From Labia minor (taxonomy: Eukaryota; Arthropoda; Insecta; Dermaptera; Spongiphoridae): a DNA stretch of 64,000 nt. The translations under genes were made by a program, and so were the position numbers. The stretch's first letter is position 1; each line of letters begins with the position of its first letter. The DNA is taken from contig OY720349.1 of the NCBI GenBank assembly GCA_963082975.1, positions 43,071,962-43,135,961 of the forward strand, given 5' to 3'. Positions 1-13,707 of the stretch are shown one piece after another. The notes beneath the pieces were generated by a model that was not told where the DNA came from, did no database searches, and saw only the letters and a program-made list of their open reading frames with translations.

Positions 1-893
1 ATTAAGATATTTTCATTATGACAGATATTAAAAAAACCGCGAATTCAATATCTCTGTTCACTAATTATTTGTAGACTTTAGTAAAACCTACGCATTACTC
101 AATAGATCCGGATAAACTTTTCAAATTTTGATCTTAAAATATATCTTGAAGGTAGTAAAGAAAGAGTAAGATGCGGAAATCAATTGTAAAATATTAGGTG
201 ACCCAGACGACTTAAATATAATAGGAGATTCGGCAATTGCAATTACAGATAGCGAGGAAAAATTAATCGAGGTAGGAAAAGAGATGAGGTTTGAAATTAA
301 TAATGATAAATAAATATATTTAGAAACAAACAGGAGCAGTATTAACATACAAAATGTAGAATTTGAATATGTAGAAAAATTGAATGTAATCACGAAGGAT
401 AATAATATTTGAGAAGAATTTAAATCGAAGTTGCAATTGGGAATCGCCTGTTATCATGCAGTAAAGAGGCTTATCTCACATCAAAATTATTATAATAGGG
501 AATGAAAATTAAAATATATAAAACAATTATTTTGTCTGTTGTATTATATGAGTGTGAGACATGGTCTATGATCTTAAGAGATGAGGAGATGAGAGTGGAT
601 TCAGAGTATTTGAGAATAGGATTCTCCCCAGCATTTATGGGCCAAAGAAAGATGAGTACATCAGGGAATGACGTACGAGAGATGGAACAGAGGCTCAGGA
701 TAAGGACACTTGGAGAAATGTGGTTGTAGCTGCCAAGAACTTTCGAGTACCGTTGAGCCACGCATGGTCTATGACCCTGGGAGATGAGAGTAGATTCAGA
801 TTATTCTTTCCAGCATTTATTGGCCAAAGAAAGATGAGGTCACCCGGGACACTTGGAGAAATGTGGTTGTAGCTGCCATGAACTTTCGAGTAG
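1..893 (+). pseudogene. Non-LTR retrotransposon (LINE) reverse-transcriptase remnant
   Basis: This is a decayed 3' half of a LINE pol gene of the kind often annotated endonuclease-reverse transcriptase. Translating across frames shows reverse-transcriptase motif A-like residues (FVDFSK, near 70-95), the stretch LEGSKERVRCGN (about 145-180), a decayed DDLN region after an internal deletion (near 205-225), then YECETWSM (about 548-570). The C-terminal end ends in the typical AKNFRVP-type tail. From about 730 a second, shortened copy of the same 3' end follows in tandem (TWSMTLGDESRF region repeated from 760), so the tail is duplicated. Many stops and frameshifts make it non-functional. The more complete relative at 35876-37125 was used to align it. 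A short GATA-type tail at 885-900 marks the LINE 3' end, and a Helitron terminus follows directly. Confidence 0.75.
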
Positions 894-1126
894 ATAGATA
901 TAACATATTCAATAAAAATATATATAATTAATTTACTGATTAAATTAAAATATATTTTAAATAATCACACAATAAGAAATGAATGTTTTATGTTATACAT
1001 TGTTTGAAACAAAATGGATGAAAACCTTTTACTACTTTCAACCAAATACTATGTACCACTCGGGGGTACAGGGGGCGGAGCCCCCGTCTAGATGTGAAGA
1101 GCGACGAAGGAGCTCTGAGCAGCTAG
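894..1126 (+). mobile_element. Helitron 3' terminal region joined to LINE tail
   Basis: About 230 bp shared with 26696-27462 and 48797-50118. It contains a perfect palindrome (GGGGGC/GCCCCC around 1071-1085), then an imperfect GAGC...GCTC hairpin at about 1098-1114, and ends CTAG at 1123-1126 followed by T, as expected for a Helitron 3' end. The hairpin is mutated (GAGCGACGAAGGAGCTC) compared with the perfect form at 27435-27451. The join to the LINE GATA tail is the same in the other copies. Confidence 0.7.
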
Positions 1127-3129
1127 TTTAAAATAAAATTAAAAAATAATAATTTTTATAATTTAACCAATTTTCAAAAATACATATATTTTATAAAGTT
1201 TCACTTTGTTATCTATCTATCTTTAAATTCCATTTAATTTATATAATTGAATTAAATAAAAGGAATATAATAGAACCTAATAATAACATATTATGTGTTA
1301 TACTCTTTAATACTTAAATTAAATAAAAAAAAAAGATTTTGAGGTGAATAAATTGTTCATATAACTATTGCATTAAAAAAATAAAATAAATAATAAAATG
1401 ATGAAATAAAAAAAAAAAGTAAAGGTAAATTGAAGTTCATGGTTGTCTATTTCATTAACACTAAGAGAGAATTAAAGTAGTAATAAGAAACTGAATAGTT
1501 ACTATTATTTTAAGTACTTCATAAATTTTATTTTTATTTTTTAATTTATTTATTAATTTTCACTGAAAAGATTAAGAATTTATAAATAATAAAATTTTCA
1601 ATGGTTTCAATTCAATTAATTTTTTTCTAATAAAAATAATTTATTATCTATCATCATCATAAAAAGATTTAGTTAATATATTTGGTACTTTATGGAAGAG
1701 AGGAATTCTCTCTCCCTCTCTCCCGTATGATATGCTCTTGCTTATTTTGTGGTTAGGGCCATAAAAAGCACCTACAAAGAGGAGGTAAGTGGATGATAAA
1801 AGTTTAAGGAAATTGGATGGCCCAATCAACAGAGAGGAGACACACCAACACAACTGAGATATGATCTCAAACTTTCTATAAAAATTAAAGGATAAACTGG
1901 TGGAAATTTTTTTTTACTCCCACTCCACCTCATCACCACCCTCCGCTATCCAACCTTTTTCCTCTTCCTCTTATACATTCCTCCTTCTCATCTAGAGAGC
2001 GCACGAGTTTTATTCACTTAGTTAAATTAGGTCGTATTTTTCTTTTTAAAAGTAAAAAAAAAAAATCTTCCTTCTATTCTATTGATCCACATTTATTGTA
2101 ATTTTATTTTATTGTAGATAGTTAGGAAAAATTGAATTTTTATTAGTTAGTAAAAATAAAAAATAAATTTCGATTTAGTGTTTTTTTTTAATTATATATT
2201 ACTATCTATCTATAATTTTTTTTTTTTTTTTTATATAAATTAAATCATAAAATATATATGGTTTTGAAATTTTGTTTAAGTGTCAAATGTAAATAGAAAA
2301 TTTATTAGTAAAGTTTTTCTATTACTATAATGAGGATATTTTAAAACAAAATTAATTAAGAAGTTACTAAATGCGTTTGAAACTAGTACAAATGTTGTTT
2401 TTTTTAAGAAATAAGAAATTTGATTTAAGGGGATATTTTTCTTTTTTGGATGTTTTCAGGAAATAAATTTTACGTTTTTTAATTAAACGAGCTGAATAGA
2501 ATTTGATAATTTGTTGTCTTGAAGATAAGTGTGACGCGCACTCGAAACGTCGGCAATTAATTATTTTTTTACTTTTTTCTACTTGATTGCTTTTATCTGG
2601 GAAGAAGTCTTCCTCCTGTTTCATTATTTTTTGATTATATATTATGCACCCATAAATCACAAGATTTATTTTAAATGATGTTAATAAATATTAATTTATA
2701 TGAATATAATTAATATTATTATAAATTAGATATTCTAAATATTTATTTGATATTTTAAAAACAATATTTTCCTTAAATTTATTTTTAAAATGATGTTTAA
2801 AAGATAACTTGTTTCAACTAATTTTAGTAATTTATTAATATTAATATATAGTAATAATATTAAATTATATTAATTAAATTTTTTTTAGAATCAATTAAAT
2901 AGTTTGTAACGGACAAAGTATTTATATCCTTATTTATTTTTTTTTATTATACATTTTATTTTGTTTGTCTATTTTTTTTTGTTAATTTTGTTTTCTATTC
3001 CCTTTTTTTATGAACAAAGTTATTTCGTCGCATTATTCTTAAAATGTAATATATATATAGATATTATATTTCACATAAGGGGAGGAATCATCCCTCCAAG
3101 TTGATATATTTTTAGGAGTTGAGAATGGA
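1127..3129. other. AT-rich intronic sequence, nothing recognised
   Basis: Mostly A/T homopolymer-rich sequence without coding potential. A pyrimidine-rich stretch lies at 1915-1990 and a more balanced stretch at 2500-2610. Short open frames here are chance products of low complexity. Confidence 0.6.
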
Positions 3130-3430
3130 CAGTGGAACTAGTGATATCATCCTGATATGACCTGTATTTATCACGTCCCGTGATATAATTATTTTGTATA
3201 TAATCATTTTTATCATCACACCCTGTGATACAGTGGAACTAGTGATATCATCCCGATATGACCTGGTATTTATCACGTCCCGTGATATAATTATTTCGTA
3301 TATAATCATTTTTATCATCACACCCTGTGATACAGTCGAACAAGTGATATCATCCTGATATAACCTATACTCATCACGTCCCGTGATATAATTATTTGTG
3401 TATAATCCTTATCATCACACCCTGTGATAA
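3130..3430. repeat. Three-copy tandem repeat, unit about 101 bp
   Basis: Three head-to-tail units begin at 3130, 3231 and 3333, each starting CAGTSGAACWAGTGATATCA. Units 1 and 2 are nearly identical and unit 3 is more diverged and shorter. Each unit has two imperfect palindromes, TATCACGTCCCGTGATA and ATCACACCCTGTGAT, so each could form two small hairpins. Confidence 0.9.
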
Positions 3431-6027
3431 TTATTTCTGCTAATTCCAGTGATCATAGTGAATTACATTTTCTTATTTTTTTCTATTTAAAATTTGTATA
3501 CTTTATTTGTTAATTTTTTATTTTATTTAATTAAAGTGAATTAATGTGAACATTATTATTGTTTTCCCTTTTCCCTTAATTTTTCAACTCTTTTATACTT
3601 TGGGATATCCAAAGTTGGCGCCCATCATTAACTTAACATAATTAACATTTCACGGTCATCGTGGGTCATTACAAGTGCCTCATACTTAGATCCCCTTATA
3701 AATTGGCACCCAACGTAAGAGGATCGTTTACAAAGTGACCCCAACTTGAAACGGTCCTCCTTACAAGTTTAATTTTACTTACTTTTTAATTTTAATTTCT
3801 TGCTTATTAAAAATTCAATAAAAATTGTAAATTTTATAAAATGTATTTTAATAATTTTAGTTGTTATTAAATTAATATTTTTTGTATCCATTATGAAATG
3901 ATGTTGGGATGGGTTATTTGATCTGAAGTAGGCATCCGATGATCAGCTCTTATAAGCTTTAAATGATTTATTAAAGGTTTTTATACTAAAAATTAATATT
4001 TGTACTTTTAAATAAATCAATTCATTGATTATTTATACTATCCCTAAATATGGTATTTATAAGATAGAAGAATCGATAATATTCTTAATAATGAGCCCAG
4101 CCAATTTATTAATATTCCCGCCCAACAGGCAAATTTTCTAAAACAATTTTTCAGTTTATAAAGAATAAAATTTTTAAAATTTCGAGTAGCGTACCAAACT
4201 ACTGTTTAGTTAAGTGATCTCTTAGAAAAACAAATTATAAGTAATTCTAGTACTTAGTCTAAGTCTAAATATCTAAATATCTAAAGTCTAAAAAAAGAAA
4301 ATTATTATTTAATTTTTTAATATTTTTTTTAAGTTCATAAACGGTCATTATTTTTAATATATATTTATATGAATTAATCAACTTAATAGACTATTTTGTT
4401 TGTTTCTTTTATTTTAATTCAAATCAATTAAGAAAATAAAAAAAAAATTCCAATTGAAACTAAAACTTTCACGTATTTTAAGTTAAAAATAAGGGTACAA
4501 AAGTCAATGATTAAGATGCGTAGCAACGTTTCTTTCTCTCTCTCTCTCTCTCGTTCTCTTCTTCACATTTTATACACTTTTTCCATTTTGTTAACAAGAT
4601 TGAAAACATTTGAAAGGTTTACTTACAAATGCCTCTCAGTGAACTATGCTATGTTTATTTACAACTCCATTCAGTTAATCCAATTCACTAAAATCCTATT
4701 TAATTAACATTGACATACAAATAAACAGAAACCATTTATTATTCATAATATAGAATTTATATTCCCACTTAACTATTACATAGTAGTATAAATTTCATCT
4801 ATAGAAGAAACTTGTAGTCAATGCAAGTCTAATCATTTTTTTTTTATATATTGAAATAATCTAAAGAGACGTTATTCAGTTCATAAATCTATAGAATTAT
4901 TATTAAAATCAGATAAAAAATATTAAATTTAAATTATAAAGTGTAAGTATCAACCAATTTAGATTGATGATACCTACTCTATGGAGAGATAAAAAGTATG
5001 TATCAAAATTAGTTTTCTTTAAGTATTGCTACTTACCTATATGGGGGTAATAATGATGAAGAATGGTCCTGAGGGAGCTTTATCTTCTCCCTAAAAACGA
5101 AAATCACTTTGTTATATTTTAATAGTAAATATATTGTATTTAAAATTATGCAACAGTATAATGTTTTCTCATCACATTTTTTAAAGTATATATCATAGAT
5201 TAATTAAAAATTTTAATAATTTAATTTTTTTATTGTTTTATGAATTTTTAGTCAAAATATTAACGATATTATGATAGAATTGATGATTTAATTTGAAATT
5301 GAGTGAATAAAAAAGAAATAAATATGATAATAATTTTATATAAACAATAAATATTAACTGATACTAAGGGAAAAGAAAAGAAAACATAAATAAATAATAT
5401 TAATTAAAATTTTTTTACTTTTTAGTATATATATAATTAATTAAAAAAATTAGATCCAACAGAAGTTCTTTTATTAAATATAATAAATGTATGGCGAAAT
5501 GGATTTTGTATGTAAAGATTAACAGTTTATCTTATCGGATTTAAATGTAGAGATTTATAATGATTAGTTTAATAAGAAATTATAAATAAAATTATTTTTC
5601 TTTATATCAATAATTATAATTTAATATAATAATTTTTAATTTTAATTTAATATAATAACTTTTTTAATTAAATAATATAAAAAAATATTCTTAAAATAAA
5701 CCATTTAAAAAATTAACACCTATATAGTACAATTTCAAATAAATTCAAAATGTGAATTTTGAACAGAAATAATAAAATAATGATAAATTTAAATATATAA
5801 ATTAATTTTATAATGTTGATGTACAATATAAAAATGTTTTTTATAAAAAAATAAATAAAAAAACTTTTGTTGAAGCCAAAATATCGTGTTTTTATATGAA
5901 TTATTATTATTTATGTTAGAACAAAAAAAAATATATAAATATATTTAATATATAAGTATTTTATGTTAGGTTTATGAGAATATTATAGTTAGCTAAAAAA
6001 AATATAAAACATAAAAGATAAATAATT
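3431..6027. other. AT-rich intronic sequence
   Basis: No gene seen. 3600-3780 is more GC-balanced, and 4520-4550 is a (TC)n tract. The rest is A/T-rich with homopolymers. Confidence 0.55.
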
Positions 6028-6274
6028 GTGCCACTCAGAAGCCAAACCGATAAACTCCAATTTTTAAAATTTTGCTAGTAATATAATGTAATGTAATATA
6101 ATATAATCTGCAACATAAGAAGTGGATAAGGTACTTGATAATCTTAATATTGCAATGAAATATACATTTTTTTGTATTCAATAACCCTGAATTTTCTACA
6201 AGCTGTGAACTTTGGGCTTCATTTTCTCAGTTTGTTTATATGTGGAGTTAATCGCTTTGGCTTTTGAGTGGCAC
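6028..6274 (+). mobile_element. Short inverted-repeat element (family T), copy 1
   Basis: 247 bp with terminal inverted repeats of about 30 bp beginning GTGCCACTCAGAAGCCAAAC and ending ...GCTTTTGAGTGGCAC. Flanked on both sides by AATT, which is palindromic, so the exact boundary and target duplication are ambiguous. The interior carries a TAATG-type short repeat. A second copy in opposite orientation lies at 63315-63541. No coding capacity. Confidence 0.8.
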
Positions 6275-7916
6275 AATTATTAAGAAATAAATATTAATAA
6301 ATTAAAATATTTATTTATTGGTATATTTTAATCCTTAAAGAGAAAGAAAAAAGTTGAAAAAATATAATAGTCAAATTATTTATTTTTATAGAAATAAAAG
6401 TGAACTAATGCCTAAGGAAGAGTAGGAAAGTATTTTTTTTGCCTATACTTGTTACACTGTTGCTAGTCAAAATGTAATGTTGTAGAAACAATTTGATTAA
6501 TTAATGTAAAACAACGAGAATAATATTAAAAAATTAAAAATTATAATATTACATGAAAATATTATAATATTACATTAAAAAATTATAATATTACATTAAA
6601 AATTAATTAACTAACTTTAATAATAATAATAATATTTGAACAAATTGAATATATATTGTATCAAATTTCATTCGACAAATTTCAAATTGTTACAAATATT
6701 TATTTATTAAATCTAGGTTGCGTATTGACGCAAGCAATAAAGATAAGGAAGTTTTGTTAAATTGAATGAAAGACTGGCGGAAAAAGTTTAGGCATTTTGT
6801 CAGTCTTATGACTAATTGAATACTTTTCGGGAATATATTGAAACTTTCAAATGTAATATATCATTAAATACTTTTGGAAAATTTAAAATATTTAAAACTC
6901 AATAAACCGTTTAATTTATTTTAAAATAAAAAAAAAACAATAAAAATTCTTTATTTACTATTAAATTTTATTAGCACTTTAAATGATTGATTATTTTAAT
7001 ATTCAAATAAATGATAAAAATAAATCACATTAATTAATTTTTTTTAAACATACGAATATTATTTGTATTAGTTATATTTTATTTTTAAAGGACAGTCGAG
7101 ATACTGTAATAACAAAAATAAATTTATAATTATAAACCAAATAGAATTGATGAGTTTAGAATTTTCCGAATACTTATTTCTATTTTTTGTTTTGTGTTTA
7201 TGTTGGTCATATATAACGAATATTTATGAAGGTTTATTAATTAATTTGAAATTATTTGTACTTTAATCTATTATAAAAAAAAAATTGTAAAATGTAACGT
7301 TAATTATCATGAATTTGATAAAAGTTTTTGATACATAATGGGGATTTCAAAATGCAATAAATTGGAATATTTTTAGAATTTTTTACTTATATTTCTATAT
7401 CTAAACTCATTATTTTTTGTATCCGTCCTTCCGACTAGAGGGCTATTCCCGGGAATTCCTGGGAAAAGTCTTAAGTTTCTATTTCCCGTTTCCCGGGAAA
7501 AAACGAACCATTTCCCGAAAAAAAAAACAAATTATTTTTCATGCTGATTATGATGCCGATACCGAAATCTTTGTTTATTAACTGAAATAATCGTAATAAA
7601 TATAAAATACAAGTGTACATACATACATTTGTCTTTTTTTAGAATTTTTTTTCCTTTTCTTTCTTTCTCTCCCTTTAATTTTTCTTTATAATTTTTTTTA
7701 AAGTGAACTCTGGCAGACGCCAGAGGCCATTGGCAAATTATCTTGTATTTAACTTTTTTTTGTATATATATAGTTATATGTCTGCACGTGTAATAGAAAT
7801 TGTCATAACTTATAACTGTTAATCAACCTTTAGACTTAAAATTCGATTTCACAAGTTTGGGTCTGTTTTAATTGCCATTCCTGACCCCTTGGAAAGGGTT
7901 CTATATCAAATGGTTG

Positions 7917-7936
<20 letters not shown>
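6275..7936. other. AT-rich intronic sequence with microsatellite
   Basis: No gene. Around 7437-7530 there are repeated CCCGGGAA-type words (TTCCCGGGAATTCC, TTCCCGTTTCCCGGGAA) that could be one end of a decayed DNA transposon, but no partner end was found. A (TC)n(GT)n microsatellite starts at 7918. Confidence 0.5.
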
Positions 7937-7954
<18 letters not shown>

Positions 7955-8304
7955 TGTATGTAGACAAGATTACTCAAAAACGGTTTGAGCTATAGTCATC
8001 AAATTTGGTACATGGGCATTATTCAAAATTTGTAGTTTTCTATCAACTTTGGAGAAATGTAGCTCAACCGGAAGAGGGTGATTACCTACAACGTTTTGAT
8101 TTTTTTTCCTCTAAAGTGTCCGTAAAAATAAAGATATATGTTTGATAGTGTTTCACATTTTCAAATCGCGCGCCAGAACGTGACGTTGTGCCATCAACAG
8201 AGAGCCAAACACGCGCCGGTTTAATAAATATTATTTATTAATTTTAATTTAAATATCATATATGTTATTTAATCCAATTCAAATTGCGAGTGGAGACACT
8301 CCAG
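7937..8304 (+). mobile_element. Family Q (HINE-like) repeat, 5'-truncated copy
   Basis: Starts in the GT microsatellite and runs through the Q core (AAAACGGTTTGAGCTA..., CTCAACCGGAAGAGGGT) to the 3' hairpin GTGGAGACAC and CAG at 8304. It lacks the 5' ACTATCTCG repeat. The 3' GATAGTC segment is deleted, reading GCGAGTGGAG instead of GCGAGATAGTCGAGTGGAG. It ends 137 bp upstream of the first Side-family exon. Confidence 0.8.
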
Positions 8305-8441
8305 CTTATTTTAATTTAAACATTATTTTATAAATATTATGTTTAATTAATAGAAAATTAACCGCAATATATTATATTGTAATATTTTTTACTTATAAAT
8401 ATTTTGTTAATCAGTTTAATTGTTTTATAATTTTTTTTTAG

Positions 8442-8572
8442 ATGCTCCATTAGTCTCTCTTCAGTTGGGAAAAACCCTCAATCCGGATGACATTAAAGAA
8501 GGAGATGACGTCTATTTCGAATGTGACATCCGTGCAAATCCCAATGAACATAAAATCACCTGGCTACATAAC
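8442..8572 (+). CDS. Sidestep-family receptor, internal exon A (first half of an Ig domain)
   Basis: Sidestep proteins are transmembrane Ig-superfamily receptors; in Drosophila, Side on muscle or substrate cells is recognised by Beaten path receptors on motor axons. The 131-nt exon follows a T-rich tract and AG at 8440-8441 and ends AAC|GTAAGT at 8572/8573. The phase is 1 at the start and 0 at the end. It encodes 43 full codons including LNPDDIKEGDDVYFEC and ITWLHN, supplying the first Ig cysteine and the core tryptophan. The run LNPDDIKEGDD is a strong signature of the membrane-proximal Ig domain of Drosophila Side and its paralogues. The missing half of the domain is on the exon at 17738. 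The exon is preceded by at least 8.4 kb of intron. Which of the several Side paralogues this is cannot be decided here, so no symbol is given. Confidence 0.93.
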
Positions 8573-10909
8573 GTAAGTATCTTGATGAATTATTTTGATA
8601 TCAGAAGAAACATTTATCAATCCACAACGATCATTTCGTTTGTATCTCTTTCATTTTTACTACAAGCTTTAAAAGAAAAGACCACCTTAACGAAGCCCAT
8701 ATCAGTTCGTTGAACGTTTATCCTTTTCACTCCCCCCCCCCCTCCTTTTTTCTCCGGCCACCCTACTCCATCCAAAATGTCGCTTCACTCATGTCTGTAA
8801 AGAGGTTAAAGGCTGAAGGGTCGCCAGATGGGTCGGGCGGGAAAAGTTGGCCAAAACTCACGAAAATGGCTGATACGAGTTTAATGTTGAAAAAAAGGGC
8901 AAGCAAGGGTTAGGAGAGTGGGTGGAAACGAAGGAAAAGAGGGGGGAGGGGGGGAGGGGTTGGCTTGCAGACCAGGGGTTGGTTCTCATCCAAGAGAATC
9001 GATCTGTGAAATGTTAGTCCTTGGGGAAGCATTAGGAACAGGAAGAGCCAACGAAAAATTACACCTTTAATAAAAATAATTATAATATCATACGCGGAGA
9101 GAATTTAATACGAAAAGTTAGAAAAAAAATAAAGTTAATTTTACGAGTTAACCAAGATTTACGCCGCTTGTGGTAGAATAAATTAAGATTACCACCGTCA
9201 GCATCTATGGCTAAAAATCACTATAATTAAGTTAAAATTTATGAGCGGACCGCTTCGTCTATTTTTGATGTCTATCAAAGAAAAAAAATCAAATTTTTTA
9301 AAAAAAAATTAAATATTACTATTAAATCAATTTATTTCCAGAACTTGTTAATCTCTATTTCTAATCAAAATTATAAACAGTGTTTTTTTTTTATATTCAC
9401 CCTCCTTCTCATACCTCTTCACACCACTACTACTTCTTTATTTAAATTTTGCTTTATTTATTAAACTAATATTTATAAAAGATTTCAATTAAAAAAAATA
9501 AAAAAAATAAAAATTCTATTTAAAATCTAGTTATAAAATATGTAATCAAAAAGAAATTTAGAGGGGGTTGGACTAATGGAGCTTAAAATTTATATCGTTT
9601 GTGTGATGTTTATCAGATGGATTAATATAAAAAAAAAATTAAATACAAATTAATATTAATCTGACTTGGAAACATAAAATATTCATTCAAAAACTCCCAT
9701 TGAAATGGAAAATGAATATTTATTAATAATTCTTCTGAGTTTTTTTTTTATCTTTTATCTTTAATCCGATATCATCCATCCAGAAGTAATTACATTCATT
9801 GAATCTATTAATACTTACATTGAAAATTCTAAGGATAGCTGTTTTTTTAATATTTATTTTTTATTCTTTATTGGTGATTCTTACTCTTTTTATGGTATTT
9901 TAATTTTCATCTCTATTTAACATATAAGAGCTTCAACCAAAGAGATAATTATTATGTTTATTTTTTATTGATTTTTTTTTAAGATCTTAACTGAACTTAA
10001 GTTCATTGACGAAGCAACCAATCTTTGCTGTATATTGATTTTGATTTTTTACAGAAAAGTAATCAACTCATTGTCAAAGTTAACATATCTTTACAACTTG
10101 TAGCTATCCTATCAATTTATTTTTTTTTTTCAATTTGGACTTTTTCCTTAACTTTCTATTTAAATTAAAATAATAAATGACATAATAAAAAAAAAAATTC
10201 TTGGTTACAAAATCAAAATCCTCCAACGATAAGTCATCTCTAAGTCATTTCTATTAACTTTCTATTTTTTTCTTATTATTTTATATATGATTTTATATTA
10301 TCTACTCATTTCAATGTTAGTTTACTCATTGCTCGATTTCAATTCGATTATTTTAAGCCAGTGTTTTTTTTTACACGAATTATTCAATAAATCTAATAAT
10401 CTTCTTTGAAAATGAAAGTGATTTTTCTATTCTATTATTATTATATATTATATATTTATGTATATATGCAAGTAAAATTAAATTTATGTTTGCGTACAAA
10501 AATTGAAATTTGAAAAAAAAAAAAATTGAAAATTGGCATTTGCTTGGTAAAAAAAATATCTACATAAGTTTACAAAAGTAATCCTAAGTCAAACTAAGTT
10601 GATATAATTTGAAAAAAATCTATTTCCAAATATGGCAAACAGTGCAGCAGCTTAGGAGTCACCATATACACCACACACACATCTCGTGAAATATTATCAC
10701 CCAATAGTGCAGAGGAGGGTTTTCAATATAGACTAAGTTTTTCTTTATATATAGCCTTTTCCTAGGCAGTAAGTCAAATAAAATTTATTTCAAAATAAGT
10801 ATAATGTAAATAATGTAAGACAATCTAAAAATAAAAATTTAAATGTACAGTATACTAATTACGACCATGAGTCATCAATTGGATTTAAAAATTATTTTTT
10901 AACCAGTTT
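8573..10909. other. Intron A-B, proximal part
   Basis: Intron sequence. 8700-9010 is GC-rich, with C and G homopolymer tracts (8731-8742, 8941-8958), but has no splice-bounded coding signal. The rest is AT-rich and nothing else is recognised. Confidence 0.6.
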
Positions 10910-10955
10910 TACCGACCGACGTTAGAAAGGGAAGGTCTTGTTTGTTATGTTATGG
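10910..10955 (+). mobile_element. Family P 5' end fragment
   Basis: Carries the P-family 5' signature TACCGACCGACG followed by a diverged TAGAAAGGGAAGG. It may belong to one decayed copy with the fragment at 12128-12222. Confidence 0.5.
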
Positions 10956-11248
10956 GATAAAAAACTTTATGTAATACAAATCGGCTAATAAACATACTTT
11001 TTTAAACAAAACTAAGGAGCATCTCCATAAAAACAGAACAGCTCTAGACGGGCATTACATTACTGGTCTGAAGCAGTGTTCATAATGGATTTCCTCTCTT
11101 CACAAACGAAAATTAAAATATCATTTGAATTAATAAAAAAAAATAAGAAAATTATTTTAAAAATAACAACAAAATACAAGTGCATCTAATTTTTTTTTTT
11201 GTATAAACTTCTATTTATCTTATCTTATTATACTAGCAAAAATTGTAT

Positions 11249-11279
<31 letters not shown>

Positions 11280-12849
11280 TGTTTGTGAGATTGTGTGATT
11301 ATATCCCGGAAAAATCTGATAATAATAATAATAAATTAACTCACACAAAATATATTGTAATGATTTTTTTGTATATGGGTGGATATTGAAGGGGAAAACC
11401 TAAGAAAAAGAAGGGTTGGTCTCATATGTGTAATGGAAAAGGGTGGACTTTGAATTGGCGTGAACTACCCTGGAGATCTGGACTACAAAAAAAGAGAAAA
11501 AAATTAAATTTATCATTAAGAATAAAAATTTATATAATATATAATAAGATTTATTATATTTAATGTTTAAATATAAATTTTTAAAACCTTTAAATGTAAA
11601 GATTTTTTAAATTATAAAATTATGTGCAGTAAATTTTTTTTTATATTTTTTAAAATAAAAAATATATAGACGTTTTGTAAAAGTTATAAGTAAACTAATA
11701 TTTGTGGGTAAACAATTTTGTTAATTCTTGAATTATAAAATAAAAAAACAATCCTTATATTTTTTGTTAATAATGTAGCCACTCCTTTTGTAAAAGATAG
11801 TCCGTGGACGACCAAGTGTAATGGTGGTCCTTTTTTCTTCCAATAAAGTCCGTCTACTCTCGACGGCAGCCCACGAACGAATGCCCTTGTCTCTTTTCAA
11901 CAACTATTCTCTTCTCGGGAAACGTATTACAATAACAATCCTTTCCAAAAATAAATTTATTTTTAAATAAATAAATTTTGTTTCTTTTTTTTTAAGGATT
12001 AATGATATTTTTAAAATATCATTACAATATATATATAAATATATATATGTGTATTTTTGAATTATTAATCCTCTAAAAGGACTTTTTTGAAATTCACACC
12101 TTTTTTATAAATAAAAATCCAACTGTATTGGTTTCAGCCTCGGGAAAAATCAACTTTGTTAGTTTTTTCTTAATTTAAAATAGTAAATTTAAATGACGTG
12201 AGACAGGGCTTCTTTAAATACAAAATATTATAAATAAAATAAATAAAAAAACATTTATGTTAGAGTTCATACTTTTCTGTCTTTCAGTGCATTAATACGT
12301 ATGTTTAAACGCTGTATGTTTTTTGATAAATTTTATTTTAATTTATGTTCTTTTAAATTTCATATATACATATTTTGTCGTTTATTAATTTTAAATAATA
12401 ATCTTAATCTTAAATATTCATAGTTCATAAGGAATAATTTTTTTTAAAGTACCATGCGGCTGCTCGGTGAATCACAGATACTACCTATATATTAAAAAAA
12501 CAATTAAATAGACGAAATTATGTTTTTAAAATTCTTAAAAATAATTAACATTTATTATATTATATATCATTATAATCCTTTAAAATATATTCTTAAATTG
12601 ATAAATACAATGCCCCAATCGATCTCAATGAATAATAAAAATATGAATTAATCTTTTTGTCTGTCCGAGATAGATATTTAATCGTCGAACAAACAAAATA
12701 AAATATTATAAACGATTGTCATAAATTGATCAGATGATAAATTTAAGTTGCTTGTAAAATAGACATCTATATAAAGTTTAATAATTTATTTTTCCCTATT
12801 ATATCTAGAACATCGCTCATTGAGTAAACAAGATGTCATAAATGACATC

Positions 12850-12889
<40 letters not shown>

Positions 12890-13707
12890 TTTTTCAAAAC
12901 AAAAGTATGATGGCGTGAAAAGGGGCGGGACAAAAAATATCAATTTTTTTTTTGTTTTTTTTTTTGACAAGCATATATACATAAATGTCGTTATCGAAGG
13001 GAGAGAGTAAGAAACGATGAGATCACTGACTGATTCAGTGGCTTTTTCTTGATGATGGCATCTTTTGACATATGACTGGACATCATTTCCATCGACAAGT
13101 GGCCAGACAGACCTAGATAAGTGAGCATGTTCTCACAATTGGCCGATTTTTCACGCTCAATGGGGAAAAGATTCTTGCATCAGCAGCCCGACAACTTCTA
13201 TGCAAAGCTCCTCCTTACGATTCCGACATAAAAAAATACGCAAAGACTTTGGAATATATTTTAGAAGTATAAAATAAATCCCTACTTAAAAGGTCATGCA
13301 AGAATAGCATCTAAACTACCCTACCATCTCAAAAACACACCCAACTAAGGAACAACGCCGGAACTAGATGGATCAATAATGTTTAAACTGACACTCTTCT
13401 AGTTTAAATCATTCAAAAATACTTACATTAATACCCTTCTAAACAATATTTATAGAATAAGTTTGTAGTTTATACATTCATTTTTTTAACTTAGATTAAA
13501 CAATCATGCTTATTAAAAGTTTGTATTTTTTATAAAAATATTTGTATTTAGTCTTATTAATTAAATAGTCTAAATCAGTGCTTTTTAAAGATATGGCCAC
13601 CTTGGAACTTAAGTCAATATCCCACGCCCCCACCCCACAATTTTTTGAATTAATAAATTGGCATTTATTGTGATGTGATTAGATTCATCAAGCTGAATGG
13701 CAATTTT
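10956..13707. other. Intron A-B, middle part
   Basis: AT-rich. (AT)n tracts lie at 11248-11276 and 12851-12884. 12128-12222 matches the P-family interior (TATTGGTTT...TTAGTTTTTTCTTAATTTAAAAT). GC-richer unique stretches at 11380-11480, 11790-11945 and 12985-13370 show no splice-bounded coding frame and no recognised repeat. Confidence 0.55.

Noticed and set aside
3610-3720. TTGGCGCCCATC and TTGGCACCCAACG as LTR primer-binding sites
   Set aside because: No LTR, TG...CA ends or polypurine tract nearby, and two such words close together suggest coincidence.
4507-4707. 66-codon frame with Ser/Leu repeats
   Set aside because: Created by a (TC)n tract in AT-rich sequence; no domain or splice context.
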